This document shows positions 26,958 to 36,183 of a stretch of 64,000 nt of DNA, piece after piece; position 1 is the stretch's first letter, and every line of letters starts with the position of its first letter. Source of the DNA: CAWEYO01 sp963813315 (lineage in GTDB: Bacteria > Pseudomonadota > Alphaproteobacteria > Rhizobiales > Rhizobiaceae); contig CAWEYO010000015.1 in NCBI GenBank assembly GCA_963813315.1, positions 1 to 64,000 of the forward strand, in the 5' to 3' direction. The notes below the pieces were generated by a model. The model worked only from the letters and a program-made list of their open reading frames with translations. It was not told where the DNA came from and did no database searches. A program made the translations under genes and the position numbers.

Positions 26958-27204
26958 TAGCTGTTCGCACCTTGACCCGGCGCAGGTAGTTTGTTCCTAT
27001 TTCGTTCTCATGCCGAAAGCACAGGACGAAATGACTGAGGCGGCGCTTGGACGTTGAGTAAGGCGCATGACGCCGGGCAGTTAGTGCGTATCCGTTGCCA
27101 ATATTGTACGCCTTGGGCGGATGCTCAGGCAGCACGCCGCCGCGTCCGCCTACATTTCATTGGATTCGATAATCCCGGCCTCGCCTTCGGCAATCACTCG
27201 AGCC

Positions 27205-27395
27205 GGAGCCTCAGCGCTTCGCTGACCCTGGCGGGGTAGCGGTAAGTCCATGCCGCTTCAACCGGGGCGCGGCGGGCGCGTCGATTGCCGGCGAGCGAGG
27301 CTCGACCGGCGGACCGTATCGCCGGTCGAGCGCTCCCCCGGAACCAGGCCGAGGAAGGCCATCAACTGCGGCGGCGTATCGAAGCGGCTGGGGAG
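27205..27395 (-). pseudogene. IS110-family transposase C-terminal fragment
   Basis: FDTPPQLMAFLGLVPGERST then GDTVRR is the conserved IS110 transposase segment (rqLMaYLGLvPsE). A frameshift near 27310 leads to GNRRARRAPVEAAWTYRYPA and RVSEALRLRLE. The N-terminal RuvC-like domain is absent. A vestige of an insertion sequence. Confidence 0.75.
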
Positions 27396-27439
27396 GCCAT
27401 CAAGGGGAGAATGACTACTTCGGACTCGCTTCGGCCCGG

Positions 27440-27640
27440 ATTTACCCAGCGGAAGACGGGGCCGATAGCCTGCTTTCGACTGCCAATGATTTGCGTTTTG
27501 CCCCACCGCTCTTGCGTGGTCCAGCGCTCGACCGACGAATCCAGTCGGCATCGCGGCCCGTGATAGTGCGGATCGCCACACAGATCGCCTGGTTGATTTC
27601 CGTTAACGCCAGGCCATGCCTCGCCCCATGGCGCGACAAA
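27440..27640 (-). pseudogene. Frameshifted paralogue of the 49900-50136 hypothetical
   Basis: One frame gives VAPWGEA and the next LTEINQAICVAIRTITGRDA then DWIRRSS. The protein at 49900-50136 has APWGDHGHTLMDLNQAICAA followed by IRTITGREAEWISRSS. The two are clearly related. Here the N-terminus and frame are lost. Function unknown. Confidence 0.55.
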
Positions 27641-27719
27641 TGGCGCGCAGACTGGTCTCAACCTTACTAGCAGCATCAAGAAACAAGTGAAGCTTGTGTG
27701 CGCCAAAGCATGCTGGGAT

Positions 27720-28552
27720 CGGCCTCCCTGACGCGGTTCCGGCGGGAGCCGATGCTCCCGGTCTGCGGTTCAAACAATCCCGTTCGTGGCAGGCGATTTG
27801 CCTTGTCACATCACGTTACAAAAAGATATGTCTCGTGAGACAAGTTTTCGGACGCGAAGATAACGACAACCTTCGGATCGGCGGTTATCTCAAGTAAGGC
27901 GGCAGACGGGGATCAGCTCAGAAGATCCGCCAGCAAAAAACTTTGACGCGGTCGAGAACGTCAAGGACTGGCTCGGGATAGAGCGGTGGAACAAGACCGT
28001 CACTTGAGATGGCTAGGGTCAAGACCAAGAGCCCTTTTCCTTCTACGCTGACTTCGCCGGGGCCAAGGTTTTCCAGTCCAAGCATCGTGCGATCTTCACC
28101 TGGGGGAAGTGCCTACGAGAAGTATGGGACGACCAGAAGCAATCGCGGGGAGCCAGGAATGATATCTGTCCAAATCGCCATCAGCAAACTCACGCGGGCT
28201 GGTCTCACCGCTTACCTGTCCGAACGCAGGGACCCTCGTCTAATCGTCAAGTACAAGGCCCTCGACATCCTTTCCTACCGCAGCCTCGTGGTCCTCGATG
28301 GCTTCATTTCGGGGCGCGCCCTGAACAGCGTACTGGATAGTCACAGCGATCACGTTGATGAACAGCACACCCAAGTCACGTCAAAAAAGTTGCCCCTTAG
28401 TCAAAGAAAGGTGCGTTCGATTGCGATTTGCGGGTTCTGAGCACCTGGGGTTTGTGGGCATGGGCAAGAAGGTTGCTGGGCGCGCGCGTTTCGTCGGTCG
28501 CTCGATACGTGATGAAGCAATTGAAGAACCGCAGTATCAATAGGCACCGACA
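27720..28552. other. Gene-poor stretch with weak frames
   Basis: About 830 bases. A plus-strand frame from 28158 (MISVQIAISKLTRAGLTAYL) is open for 92 codons but has no recognised domain. Short peptides FYADFAGAKVFQSKHRAIFT near 28040 and VENVKDWLGIERWNKTVT near 27950 have coding character but no starts or family. Probably degenerated DNA. Confidence 0.35.
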
Positions 28553-28906
28553 ATGGCGTTGTGGAACCAAATCACACATTGTGCATCGGCAATCCGCGAA
28601 CTTGTCGCGCCAACCTATCACCCGGAAAGGCACTACATGCGCGGCCCTGGCCCAGCATGCGCACGCCGCGAATTTGTTGGCGCGCGTGTAAGCCGTTTCT
28701 GGATGGCGCAGAGATACAGAACCCAGCGTGACGGTCTCAACATGTGGGCGGTTGTCGACCGCTTGACGGGACTGCCGCCGCGATTTGAACGAATCCCGCA
28801 AACTGCCCTGCGGCGGAACAATGAGGACGAGCTGGCGCACTTGCTCAACGAACTCGACGAGGCACGGCCCGCGAAAGGTTTGCCCGAGCGGCACATCCTA
28901 AAGTAA
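28553..28906 (+). CDS. Small hypothetical protein
   Basis: Up to 117 residues. The C-terminal half (GLNMWAVVDRLTGLPPRFER, then EDELAHLLNELDE) matches a short rhizobial protein pattern in which WaVvDraTG precedes a helix LadLLNxLD. The N-terminal half looks less coding-like, so the true start may be an internal codon. Function unknown. Confidence 0.45.
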   Translation: MALWNQITHCASAIRELVAPTYHPERHYMRGPGPACARREFVGARVSRFWMAQRYRTQRDGLNMWAVVDRLTGLPPRFERIPQTALRRNNEDELAHLLNELDEARPAKGLPERHILK

Positions 28907-29055
28907 CAATCGGGGGGCGTGGCGTGCGTCCCTACCGCTCAGCGACGTCAAGTTGCTTGCGGCCCGATCACATTCGGCCCACATGCTGTGGCGCGCAGAA
29001 TTCCATATAGGAAGATAGCGGGCGAGTTTGCTGTTAGTCTGGCGCGCCACAGAAT

Positions 29056-29313
29056 GTGGCAGGCGAGGCTGCAAGCGGAAACTATTGGGAGGGTTCGTCG
29101 CTTTTAGCTCAAAGGATCAACGATTTCGTCACGGAGCTTCGCCCGAACGCGGTATGCGACAAGTGTATCTGTGAAGCGCTGTATTACTACTCCAGCGCTG
29201 ATTCGGCGCTGATAACGGAAGCATTAGGCACGACGCCGGATTTCGACCGGCGGCTCGGCCAATGCATCCTATGCCAGAATGAAAGGATCGTAATCCGTGC
29301 CAACCCGACCTAA
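29056..29313 (+). CDS. Small CxxC (zinc-ribbon-like) protein
   Basis: About 85 residues. LAQRINDFVTELRPNAVCDK then CICEALYYYSSADSALITEA and RRLGQCILCQNERIVIR. Cys pairs near both ends (CDKC and CILC) with a helical core between fit a small winged-helix/zinc-ribbon protein. The start is uncertain, because GGGAGGG precedes a CTT codon (where LLAQ begins) and not an ATG, so an original start codon may have been lost. Function unknown. Confidence 0.5.
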   Translation: MAGEAASGNYWEGSSLLAQRINDFVTELRPNAVCDKCICEALYYYSSADSALITEALGTTPDFDRRLGQCILCQNERIVIRANPT

Positions 29314-29542
29314 AGCCCCCGGGTGCCCTCGTGACCCAGACCTATGCCGGCGGAATGCTGAGGCGACGAGCCGGCTGATCCGGAGATGCCCGCGCGCCCT
29401 TTGGCTTTGATCAGAACTTCGGAGGCGTCCGCACCAAGCGATCATCCAGTCGCCGCTGGGATGGCTGAGCCGGCGTCCTGAAAATATCTGCAAGTGGTAC
29501 GCGACCCGCCCCGGGTCCTGCGGGTCTCTCAGCGAAAACGCC

Positions 29543-29760
29543 GTGAATGACGCGCCTGATCTACCCATTCCGCTGTCGCTCAAGCCTATGGAAGCCGAGC
29601 CGGTCGATGGTCCGCCGCGCAAGGGATGGCTCTATGAGCCCAAGTATGACGGATTTCGCTGCCACGCCTTTAGTGGCGGCGACGTGATCTCCCAGAGGTC
29701 GCCGATGACATTGCCCGTTTGAAAGCGTTTCATCCTGAGTGGCGAACTCGCTTTCGAGAC
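29543..29760 (+). pseudogene. ATP-dependent DNA ligase N-terminal fragment (copy 1)
   Basis: From a GTG the frame reads LPIPLSLKPMEAEPVDGPPR, then KGWLYEPKYDGFRC, which contains the adenylated Lys of ligase motif I (KYDGFR). It goes on to GGDVISQRS and stops at 29721. The next frame adds VADDIARLK, showing a deletion or frameshift within the adenylation domain. The rest of the ligase is missing. Two further copies of the same 5' end occur at 36839 and 50497. Confidence 0.75.
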
Positions 29761-29901
29761 GCTTCAGTTGTGGATTTATGCGGCAACGAGCCGGATTTGA
29801 AGGCGGTTCGGTCAGCCGCCCCAGCGAGGAAATGGCTGTCGGAGATCGGCAAGATCGAACAAAGAACGGAGCGCGGCACGAAAGCGCCGGCATCCGGCAA
29901 G

Positions 29902-30021
29902 TCACCATAGGCCGAAAAACATCACGTAGATGATGAATCCTATGGCGATTACCTCCGACGTCAGGAAAATCATGCCCCTTAAGTCGTGCCAATAAATCGG
30001 AGGAGGGATATAGTTTTTCAT
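29902..30021 (-). CDS. 39-residue single-helix membrane protein (copy 2)
   Basis: MKNYIPPPIYWHDLRG followed by a hydrophobic helix (TSEVIAIGFIIYVMFFGLW). CAAGGAGGC is 5 bases upstream. Homologous to the product at 21955-22077 in sequence, length and leader: both leaders contain TTTCCGTG followed by a TATRG-type box. The gene overlaps the tail of the ligase fragment on the other strand. Function unknown. Confidence 0.7.
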   Translation of the reverse strand: MKNYIPPPIYWHDLRGMIFLTSEVIAIGFIIYVMFFGLW

Positions 30022-30629
30022 AGCAGCCTCCTTGGTGTTTTTGTTATGCTGCCAAATTTAACTATAGCACGGAAAAGTATCCCTCATTTAGTTTATTTTT
30101 ATAATTGCAAGAATGAGTGAAATATCAGCGCCGGTTTCGGGATTTATGGCGTCTGCAGATTGGCGTTTGATTCCACCGGGCCCAAAAAAGTCACCGCCAA
30201 GGAGGGGCACGAATGGGCCCGAGCGCGCGACGACGTGTTCGGCGGCCACTGCCTGCCCCATGTCGGCGACAGGAAGAGCCCATGGCTCGAATAGGCACCG
30301 TGGGGCGAATGGAGAGAGAGCCTAAGCTCTCGCCCGCTCGTTGTGGGAGCGCCCCAGCGTCAAGGGCGAGGCAATCGTTTCGTCGCGCCATCTTTCCGAC
30401 TTTTCCTCAACCATTCCGGCGCAACCCGAACGATTTCACGGAGGGTTTCGCGCCATACTGACTTATGGGACAGGCTGCAAAAGAGGATGGGAACGTATCA
30501 CTGGGACAACGATTGCGAACTGATCGATCGCCGGATCATCGATCACCGCCATCTCTATCTTTGACCCCGATTCATTGACCTTGCCGTCCCATGGGAGCCG
30601 AACACCGTACTGGGCCCGGACCCATTGAC
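30022..30629. other. Intergenic, no convincing gene
   Basis: About 600 bases. The first 60 hold the conserved leader of the 39-residue membrane peptide. The rest carries short overlapping frames (for example LWDRLQKRMGTYHWDND near 30465 on the plus strand) without recognised domains. Confidence 0.45.
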
Positions 30630-31718
30630 TTAAGAGGCATCCGGAGGCGCTGGCGCGGAGTGCCTGCGGTCCTCGACCTCGGCCGCGTGCCACTCGAGGA
30701 AGAGGCTGTAGCCTACCGCCAGCAGCGTGGGGCCCAGGAACACGCCGATGAAGCCGAAGGCGAGAATGCCGCCGAGGAACCCAAAGAGGCCGAGCACCAG
30801 GGGCAGGCTGTTGGACTTCGTGAGGAGATAGGGCCTGAGGACATTGTCAATGCTGCTGACGAGGAGCAGGCCCCAAGCTACGACGAAGATGCCCCACCAA
30901 ACGGCTCCCTGGACCAGCAGCCACAGCGCCACCGAGCCCCACACAAGCGGGGGTCCACCGGGCACGAATGACAGGACAAACGTAAGGAAGCCGAGCAATA
31001 GCGCCTGAGGCACACCGGCGATCCAGAAACCGATGCCGGCTAACAGCGCTTGGGCGAGTGCCGTGCCGATCAAGCCGTAAACGACACCCTTCACGGTCTC
31101 GCCCACGACCGTGAGCAGGTGCCGAGCGCGCGGCCCGGCGATGCGTTCGGCACTCTCGCGCACGTACGCTGCCATCTGCCGGCCGTGCCGGTAGAAGAAG
31201 AAAGCGATGAATACACTGAGACCAAGTTCGAGAAGTCCGACGCCGAGCACAGCCCCGCTGGCGACGGCGATGTCGGCGGCGGGGCCGATCAACTTCTTGA
31301 GCTCAATCATGAAGGCGGGTGCGTTGTGGGCCAACCTTTCCCAATAGGCGGCGAGGCTCTCGCCAACCACCGGGAGCCCTGCGACCCAATGCGGTGGCGC
31401 CGGCGGCCCCTGCTCGAGGACGCGGGTCACCGCCGTGATCAGGCTGCTTACGCTGTCCGCCAGTGTCGCCACTATGATGGCGAACGGTGCGACCAGGACA
31501 AGGGTAACCGACAATGTCATCAGGACGGCTGCCAGGCCCCTACGGCCGCCCAGCGTCTGCTCGCACCACGTGTAAACGGGCCATGTGGAGAAGCATATGA
31601 CCGCCGCCCACAGCAGGGCTGACAGGAAGGGCCAGAGAACAATGGCGCAACCAATCGCCAGCAGCAGGAGAGCGCCGACCCCCAGGATCTGTTCGAGGGG
31701 CTTGCCGAGGGGCATCAT
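30630..31718 (-). CDS. AI-2E family transporter (YdiK/TqsA/PerM-like permease)
   Basis: 362 residues with about eight membrane helices: two N-terminal hydrophobic segments (LLLLAIGCAIVLWPFLSALL), a soluble insertion near residues 110-170, then helices around GLIGTALAQALLAGIGFWIA and FLTFVLSFVPGGPPLVWGS. The signature GLLLVSSIDNVLRPYLLTKS, then LPLVLGLFGFLGGILAFGFI and FLGPTLLAVGY, defines the family. Members export autoinducer-2 or act as ion/H+ antiporters, and the substrate is not predictable. It is solitary, with a Gly/Pro-poor acidic tail. Intact. Confidence 0.93.
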   Translation of the reverse strand: MMPLGKPLEQILGVGALLLLAIGCAIVLWPFLSALLWAAVICFSTWPVYTWCEQTLGGRRGLAAVLMTLSVTLVLVAPFAIIVATLADSVSSLITAVTRVLEQGPPAPPHWVAGLPVVGESLAAYWERLAHNAPAFMIELKKLIGPAADIAVASGAVLGVGLLELGLSVFIAFFFYRHGRQMAAYVRESAERIAGPRARHLLTVVGETVKGVVYGLIGTALAQALLAGIGFWIAGVPQALLLGFLTFVLSFVPGGPPLVWGSVALWLLVQGAVWWGIFVVAWGLLLVSSIDNVLRPYLLTKSNSLPLVLGLFGFLGGILAFGFIGVFLGPTLLAVGYSLFLEWHAAEVEDRRHSAPAPPDAS

Positions 31719-32188
31719 GACTAATCAACTCGCTGAGGCGTAGGGCTCTGCCCGCGCTTCGTCCATATTCGGCATAGCGGTTCCCGTTCAGTCGGCCGGT
31801 GGCCCACAACTAAGCAACAACGAAACCTCCCGACAAGTGTTCAAGCGCACGCTCTGCCCACAGTCGATAGGGGGACTACGGCGTCAGCTCTTGCGGCCTA
31901 GGGCGTACCCACGCCCGGGAATTTGGACCGCTGCGGTTGCACGTTGAGGATTTGTGATCGGCCGGATCACCGGTTGCCGCCCGCAGCCCAGGTCAGGAGG
32001 CTCCCGATAACCTTGTCGGCCGCGCCGCTCGGTTGGTGGCTGTATTTTCGCCAGGGCTTGTTTTTTACGTCACCAGCTACTGCGACAGCTTCCCTCCCGC
32101 CGCCTCGATCTCGGCGACCAGATCTCCACCGGGCGGAACGAAGTGCTCGTCTTTGAATTGACACAGAGGCTAAGTGGAGTGCTCGCAA
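31719..32188. other. Intergenic between divergent genes
   Basis: 470 bases separating the permease from the plus-strand small gene. It must hold both promoters. No consensus EcfG element was found: a GGAAC near 32141 lacks a CGTT at the right distance. Confidence 0.45.
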
Positions 32189-32425
32189 ATGGTGACATAC
32201 AAGGAAATGATGGTTCAAGAGATCGTCGACGACGCCGCGCTGTCCCCAGAACAGAAGGTAAAGAAGCTGCGGGAGATCGAATCCGACGCACGCGCCCTGC
32301 AAAGGGCGGCCTCAGAAAGCGCGATGAATGCTCATGATGGGTGGGAGGCCGACTTAAGGCTCGTTCGCAAGGCACTGGATAAACTCGGAGCAGTCGAGCC
32401 GCCCAAGGGCGCTGCAAGTCTCTAG
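32189..32425 (+). CDS. Small helical hypothetical protein
   Basis: 78 residues starting MVTYKEMMVQEIVDDAALSP, with AGTGGAG upstream. It is almost entirely helical (EQKVKKLREIESDARALQRA, DLRLVRKALDKLGA) and likely forms a small coiled coil. It precedes the transglutaminase gene by 61 bases on the same strand and may share its transcript. No known function. Confidence 0.6.
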   Translation: MVTYKEMMVQEIVDDAALSPEQKVKKLREIESDARALQRAASESAMNAHDGWEADLRLVRKALDKLGAVEPPKGAASL

Positions 32426-32486
32426 TGCTTGTCCATGAACGTTGGTCGGGTTGGCTACACCGGTGAACTTCGTGAGGTAGCGCAAA

Positions 32487-33377
32487 ATGAGGCTGAAGAT
32501 CCGCCATAAGACAACCTATAGCTATGCGCGCGCGGTCGTGCTCCAGCCGCATCGCATGGTGCTGTGCCCGCGCGGCTCCCATGAACTCAGCGTGCTTACG
32601 ACCTCGCTCTCCTGCTCGCCCACAGCGGAGCTTGATTGGACGCAGGACGTTTTTGGCAATCTGATTGCTACAGGCACCTTCACAGAACCGGCCGCTGAAC
32701 TCGTCATCACCGGCGTGACGAATGTCGAGCAGTCGGCAGTCGCGTGGCCAGTCTTCCGGATTGCCCCCGCCGCACATTCCTTTCCGTTCGCCTATTCCGA
32801 TGACGACGCAATCGACCTGGGCGCGTTGCTTGTGCCAGAGCACGCCGACCCGGACGGAACACTCCAGGCCTGGGCACGAGCGTTCGTTCTGGGCACACCG
32901 ACCGACACGCTTTCTCTGCTGAAGGACCTCAATGCAGGCATCCTCGGTCCTGTGGCATACCGCACCCGCGACGAGGAGGGAACGCAAACGGCGCTGGAGA
33001 CGCTGGCGAAGGCGAGCGGATCCTGCCGGGACATCGCCGCCCTGTTCATCGAGGCGGTTCGCCATCTTGGCTTCGGCGCCCGTGCCGTCTCGGGCTATTT
33101 GTTCGACCCCGACGCGGCCGTCGGAGACCCTGGCTCGACCCATGCGTGGGCGGAGGTCTATCTTCCCGCCGCCGGATGGATTGCGTTCGACCCCACGCAC
33201 CGCCGGCTCGGCGGAGCCAGCCTGATCCCGGTCGCGGTTGCCCGAAGCAATAAGCAGATCATGCCGATCGTCGGTGGCTATGTCGGCGCGGCGGAGGACT
33301 TCATCGCCATCAACGTAGAGGTAAGCGTCACGCAAGAGTTGTGCGAACGGATTTTCCCGTTGCAGAGCAGCTTCTAG
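32487..33377 (+). CDS. Transglutaminase-like cysteine protease/amidase family protein
   Basis: 296 residues. The N-terminal beta domain (MRLKIRHKTTYSYARAVVLQ, PHRMVLCPRG) is typical of bacterial transglutaminase-like proteins. The catalytic triad is present: Cys in KASGSCRDIAALFIEAVRHL, His in PGSTHAWAEVYLPAAGWIAF and Asp in FDPTHR. There is no signal peptide, so it is probably cytosolic. These proteins are thought to act as peptidases or amidases. The relatives often sit beside circularly permuted ATP-grasp/alpha-E genes, none of which is present here. Confidence 0.9.
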   Translation: MRLKIRHKTTYSYARAVVLQPHRMVLCPRGSHELSVLTTSLSCSPTAELDWTQDVFGNLIATGTFTEPAAELVITGVTNVEQSAVAWPVFRIAPAAHSFPFAYSDDDAIDLGALLVPEHADPDGTLQAWARAFVLGTPTDTLSLLKDLNAGILGPVAYRTRDEEGTQTALETLAKASGSCRDIAALFIEAVRHLGFGARAVSGYLFDPDAAVGDPGSTHAWAEVYLPAAGWIAFDPTHRRLGGASLIPVAVARSNKQIMPIVGGYVGAAEDFIAINVEVSVTQELCERIFPLQSSF

Positions 33378-33536
33378 GCCACATTCTTGCTTGGAGAGTA
33401 CATTCGTACCTCCCGACCCCATGGAGCCACAGGGAGCGGCGGCGGCGGCGTGTAAAATGCGGAAAACACGGGTCGTAGACGCGTCGGAGCAGCCGCCCAA
33501 TTGGTTCTCGCGTACCATCTAGGTGAGCTGGCCGGT

Positions 33537-33911
33537 CTACTTCGGCCAGAACAGCCAAATAAGACCTGCGGCGACTAGTGCCCATATCGCGACTATTGCC
33601 ACCATTCCCGCACGTCTTGTGGATTTGGCGTGGCGGATGGCTTCGGCCCGAAATTCGGCCATCAGGTAGGCGGGGATCAGCTTCACGGCAAGATAGATGC
33701 CGAGCGGCAGGATGATGAGGTCGTCCAGGTAGCCAAGTACCGGCACAAAGTCAGGTATCAGATCGACAGGACTGAGCGCATAGGCTGCTACAGCACCGGC
33801 AGCCGCCTTTGCGTACCAAGGGACGCGCGGGTCGCGAGCGGCAAGCCAGAGCGCAACCACGTCACGCTTGATGGCGTGCGCCCACAGTTTCAGCGATTTT
33901 ATGATTGTCAT
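33537..33911 (-). CDS. YkvA/DUF1232 membrane protein
   Basis: 124 residues from the Met of MTIIKSLKLWAHAIKRDVVA. The DUF1232 signature is complete: PRVPWYAKAAAGAVAAYALS, then PVDLIPDFVPVLGYLDDLII with the LSPxDLIPDxxPxxGxxDD motif. A C-terminal membrane helix follows (MVAIVAIWALVAAGLIWLFW). The family is of unknown function, sometimes linked to toxin or stress contexts. The 47-residue upstream extension is basic and probably untranslated. Confidence 0.85.
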   Translation of the reverse strand: MTIIKSLKLWAHAIKRDVVALWLAARDPRVPWYAKAAAGAVAAYALSPVDLIPDFVPVLGYLDDLIILPLGIYLAVKLIPAYLMAEFRAEAIRHAKSTRRAGMVAIVAIWALVAAGLIWLFWPK

Positions 33912-34219
33912 CAGGCACTCGTTCCTTGCGGGGCGCGTGGCAGTATGCCGCCGAGGAGCGAGAACTGCGCTGCCCAGTATTTTGATACTCCCCAACCCAC
34001 GAATTCGCATTAGAAACGTGCCGCGCGGGAGAGCGCGGCCGTCTGCAACCAATCACGACGGCTCTCGCGGATGAGCTTTTGAACGTTGACAACGGTTAGG
34101 GCTAGACTGGGAGAAACGGGTTCAGTTGACAAACTGCTCATCCAAGATTGATTTGCCTTGCACGGTCATCCGGTCACATCCTGATAAGCTCGAAGTCATG
34201 AGGAGTTCAACGAAGGTCC

Positions 34220-34813
34220 ATGAACGTATTGGCTGCACGCATTGGCACGGCATTGGCGCTGCTGATTGCGGGTGCCGAATATGGACTTGCACATCAGGTC
34301 TCGGCTCATACCGAGAGATTACCGGTTATGGGCCCTGCACCGGATTTCGTGCTGACCTCACAGGACAATCGGCCTGTAGCCCTTTCCGATCTGCGCGGCA
34401 AGGTCGTGGCGCTTACCTTCATCTACACGTCCTGCGCCGATACCTGCCCGGTTTTGACAGCGCTTATGGTGAAGGTTCAACAAGATCTCGGGGCCGCGTT
34501 CGGCTCGAAAGTCGCCTTCGTTTCGATCACGGTTGATCCGGAGCGCGACACCCCAGAGGCCCTAAAGAAATACGCCGAGGACTTCGGCGCTGATCTGCGG
34601 GGCTGGTCCTTCCTGACAGGTAGCCCGAAAGCGATCAGCGACGTTGAACATCGCTACGGCGTCGTTGCGAAGAAGGCTGATGATGGCGATATCGAACACA
34701 CTCTTTTGACCTCCCTCATCGATACCAGCGGCACCATGCGGGTGCAGTATCTCGGATACAGCTTCGATCCGAGAGAGTTCCGTAGCGATCTCATCAGCCT
34801 GGAAGATAAATAA
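34220..34813 (+). CDS. SCO1/SenC/PrrC family copper chaperone-like thioredoxin-fold protein
   Basis: 197 residues with an N-terminal signal or anchor (GTALALLIAGAEYGLA) and a thioredoxin fold: APDFVLTSQDNRPVALSDLR, VVALTFIYTSCADTCPVLTA with the CxxxC copper site, and the conserved His in DDGDIEHTLLTSLID. SCO proteins deliver copper to cytochrome c oxidase subunit II or act as periplasmic thiol oxidoreductases. No oxidase genes are adjacent, so it may be an orphan stress-linked copy. Confidence 0.92.
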   Translation: MNVLAARIGTALALLIAGAEYGLAHQVSAHTERLPVMGPAPDFVLTSQDNRPVALSDLRGKVVALTFIYTSCADTCPVLTALMVKVQQDLGAAFGSKVAFVSITVDPERDTPEALKKYAEDFGADLRGWSFLTGSPKAISDVEHRYGVVAKKADDGDIEHTLLTSLIDTSGTMRVQYLGYSFDPREFRSDLISLEDK

Positions 34814-34901
34814 AGGCTTGGCGCGCCGCCTTTGCGCTGTGTGTGGAAGGGGCTACAAGCAAGAAGGCCGAAACGGAGAGCCGGAAGCGTGACGAGCCGG
34901 A

Positions 34902-35057
34902 TTAAACTGAGCGCATCCGCGCGAGCCCTACTTTCAAATCTTCGACGGTCTTGGCTCCACCCTCAAACATCAACATGACGATATGCGCGACGTTGGACTT
35001 GGCATCCTCGTCCACAATGTTATGCGCAAGACAGTGGCTGTCGAAAGCCTCCGACAT
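34902..35057 (-). CDS. Small helical protein, paralogue of the product at 26063-26260
   Basis: 51 residues from MSEAFDSHCLAHNIVDEDAK, ending VMLMFEGGAKTVEDLKVGLA. The homology to the 26063 product extends upstream through PEELAIM and nine further residues, but at the aligned start position the codon is GTC and not ATG, with GGGAGGAAGG still upstream. The original start codon therefore seems lost and the internal Met at 35057 is the only usable one. Function unknown. Confidence 0.55.
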   Translation of the reverse strand: MSEAFDSHCLAHNIVDEDAKSNVAHIVMLMFEGGAKTVEDLKVGLARMRSV

Positions 35058-35449
35058 AATCGCTAGTTCTTCCGGGATGCTGTTCAGATGAAACGAGACT
35101 TTCGCCTTCCTCCCTTGGTTTGGGCGAAAGCGTGTTCTCCCTCTTCCAAACGTCCGAATGCCGTGAAAGATCGGACGACTGCTTACTATACTCCGCCGCA
35201 GCGACCAAGCATATGTGGAAGCCGCTTAGAGCCGTCGTTTAACGAGGTTTGTGGGCCCCAGGAGTACTTTCCTGTGCCCCGACCCATTGACGCCACCCAG
35301 CGCGGTTCCGCTGGTCTGAAAATAGGGATCGCAATCGCCGCGCCGCTTTCGCGGAAGCGTTACCATGCGACCTGAACCTATTGCGCTCGCCCTTTCGTGT
35401 CTCCTCACAGGCACAACGCCTCGACGAAGCCGAACCTGGGTTTAGCGTA
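35058..35449. other. Intergenic, no convincing gene
   Basis: About 390 bases. The first 50 are the remnant 5' end of the small gene at 34902. The rest shows no recognised coding sequence. Confidence 0.45.
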
Positions 35450-36130
35450 TTACGCATTGCCCGTTACCATAAGAATGAACCGGAGCAGAAAGCCAGTCGA
35501 TGTCCGCAGTATCGACGAAATAACATCAAGATTTAGACCGAGCTGCGAACCCACCAACGGCAAAACAATCAGAATTCCGATCAAAATCAGCATTCCGTAC
35601 GGCTCTAGGCGTGACAGCGGGTAGGCCAATACGTTTGGCAGTAGCCCGACCGCGACCCGTCCGCCATCGAGCGGAGGGATGGGGAGCATGTTGAAGATTG
35701 CCAGCACGACATTGATGAGGAGTGCATTCTTCAGGTTGTCGGCGATCCATTGTGTGGTGCCGGCCGGAGCAAGTTCCAGGGCATGAAATGCCAGTGCCGC
35801 CAGCAGGGCCAGCATAATGTTGGTGGCAGGTCCAGCCAAGGCCACCCAGACCATGCCGATCCGCGGGCTGCGCAGCGCCGAGAAGTTCACAGGCACCGGC
35901 TTGGCATAGCCGAACAGAAACGGCGAATTGGACAGCAGCAGCATCGCCGGCAGGATCACCGTGCCGAAGGGATCGATGTGCTTTAAGGGATTGAAGCTGA
36001 CGCGGCCGAGGTTCCAAGCGGTATTGTCGCCGAGGCGATGGGCGACAAAGGCGTGGGCCGCCTCATGAAAGGTAATGGCGAAGACAAGGGGCAGGACCCA
36101 GACCGAAACGTCGTAGATCGAGAAGTTCAA
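35450..36130 (-). CDS. Site-2 protease family (M50) membrane metalloprotease
   Basis: 226 residues. The zinc-binding HExxH is in FAITFHEAAHAFVAHRLGDN, near residue 22. The third ligand motif is IPPLDGGRVAVGLLP (DG with Asp). There are about five membrane segments, including VWVALAGPATNIMLALLAAL. It belongs to the short, PDZ-less M50 group. These proteases cut transmembrane substrates within the bilayer, often for signalling, but the substrate is unknown. The start is placed at the Met of MNFSIYDVSVWVLPLVF. Confidence 0.92.
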   Translation of the reverse strand: MNFSIYDVSVWVLPLVFAITFHEAAHAFVAHRLGDNTAWNLGRVSFNPLKHIDPFGTVILPAMLLLSNSPFLFGYAKPVPVNFSALRSPRIGMVWVALAGPATNIMLALLAALAFHALELAPAGTTQWIADNLKNALLINVVLAIFNMLPIPPLDGGRVAVGLLPNVLAYPLSRLEPYGMLILIGILIVLPLVGSQLGLNLDVISSILRTSTGFLLRFILMVTGNA

Positions 36131-36183
36131 CCGGATACCCCGCTGGTTTGCCCTGGCAGCCTATTCGCTGAAGGCAGCAATCT

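Noticed and set aside
32135..32165. EcfG promoter candidate before the small helical gene at 32189
   Set aside because: GGAAC is present but no CGTT-like element lies 16-17 bases downstream.
32070..33518. A 482-codon minus-strand frame
   Set aside because: It is antisense to the transglutaminase gene, which has an intact catalytic triad. The minus frame has no domain and a low-complexity Arg/Ser composition.
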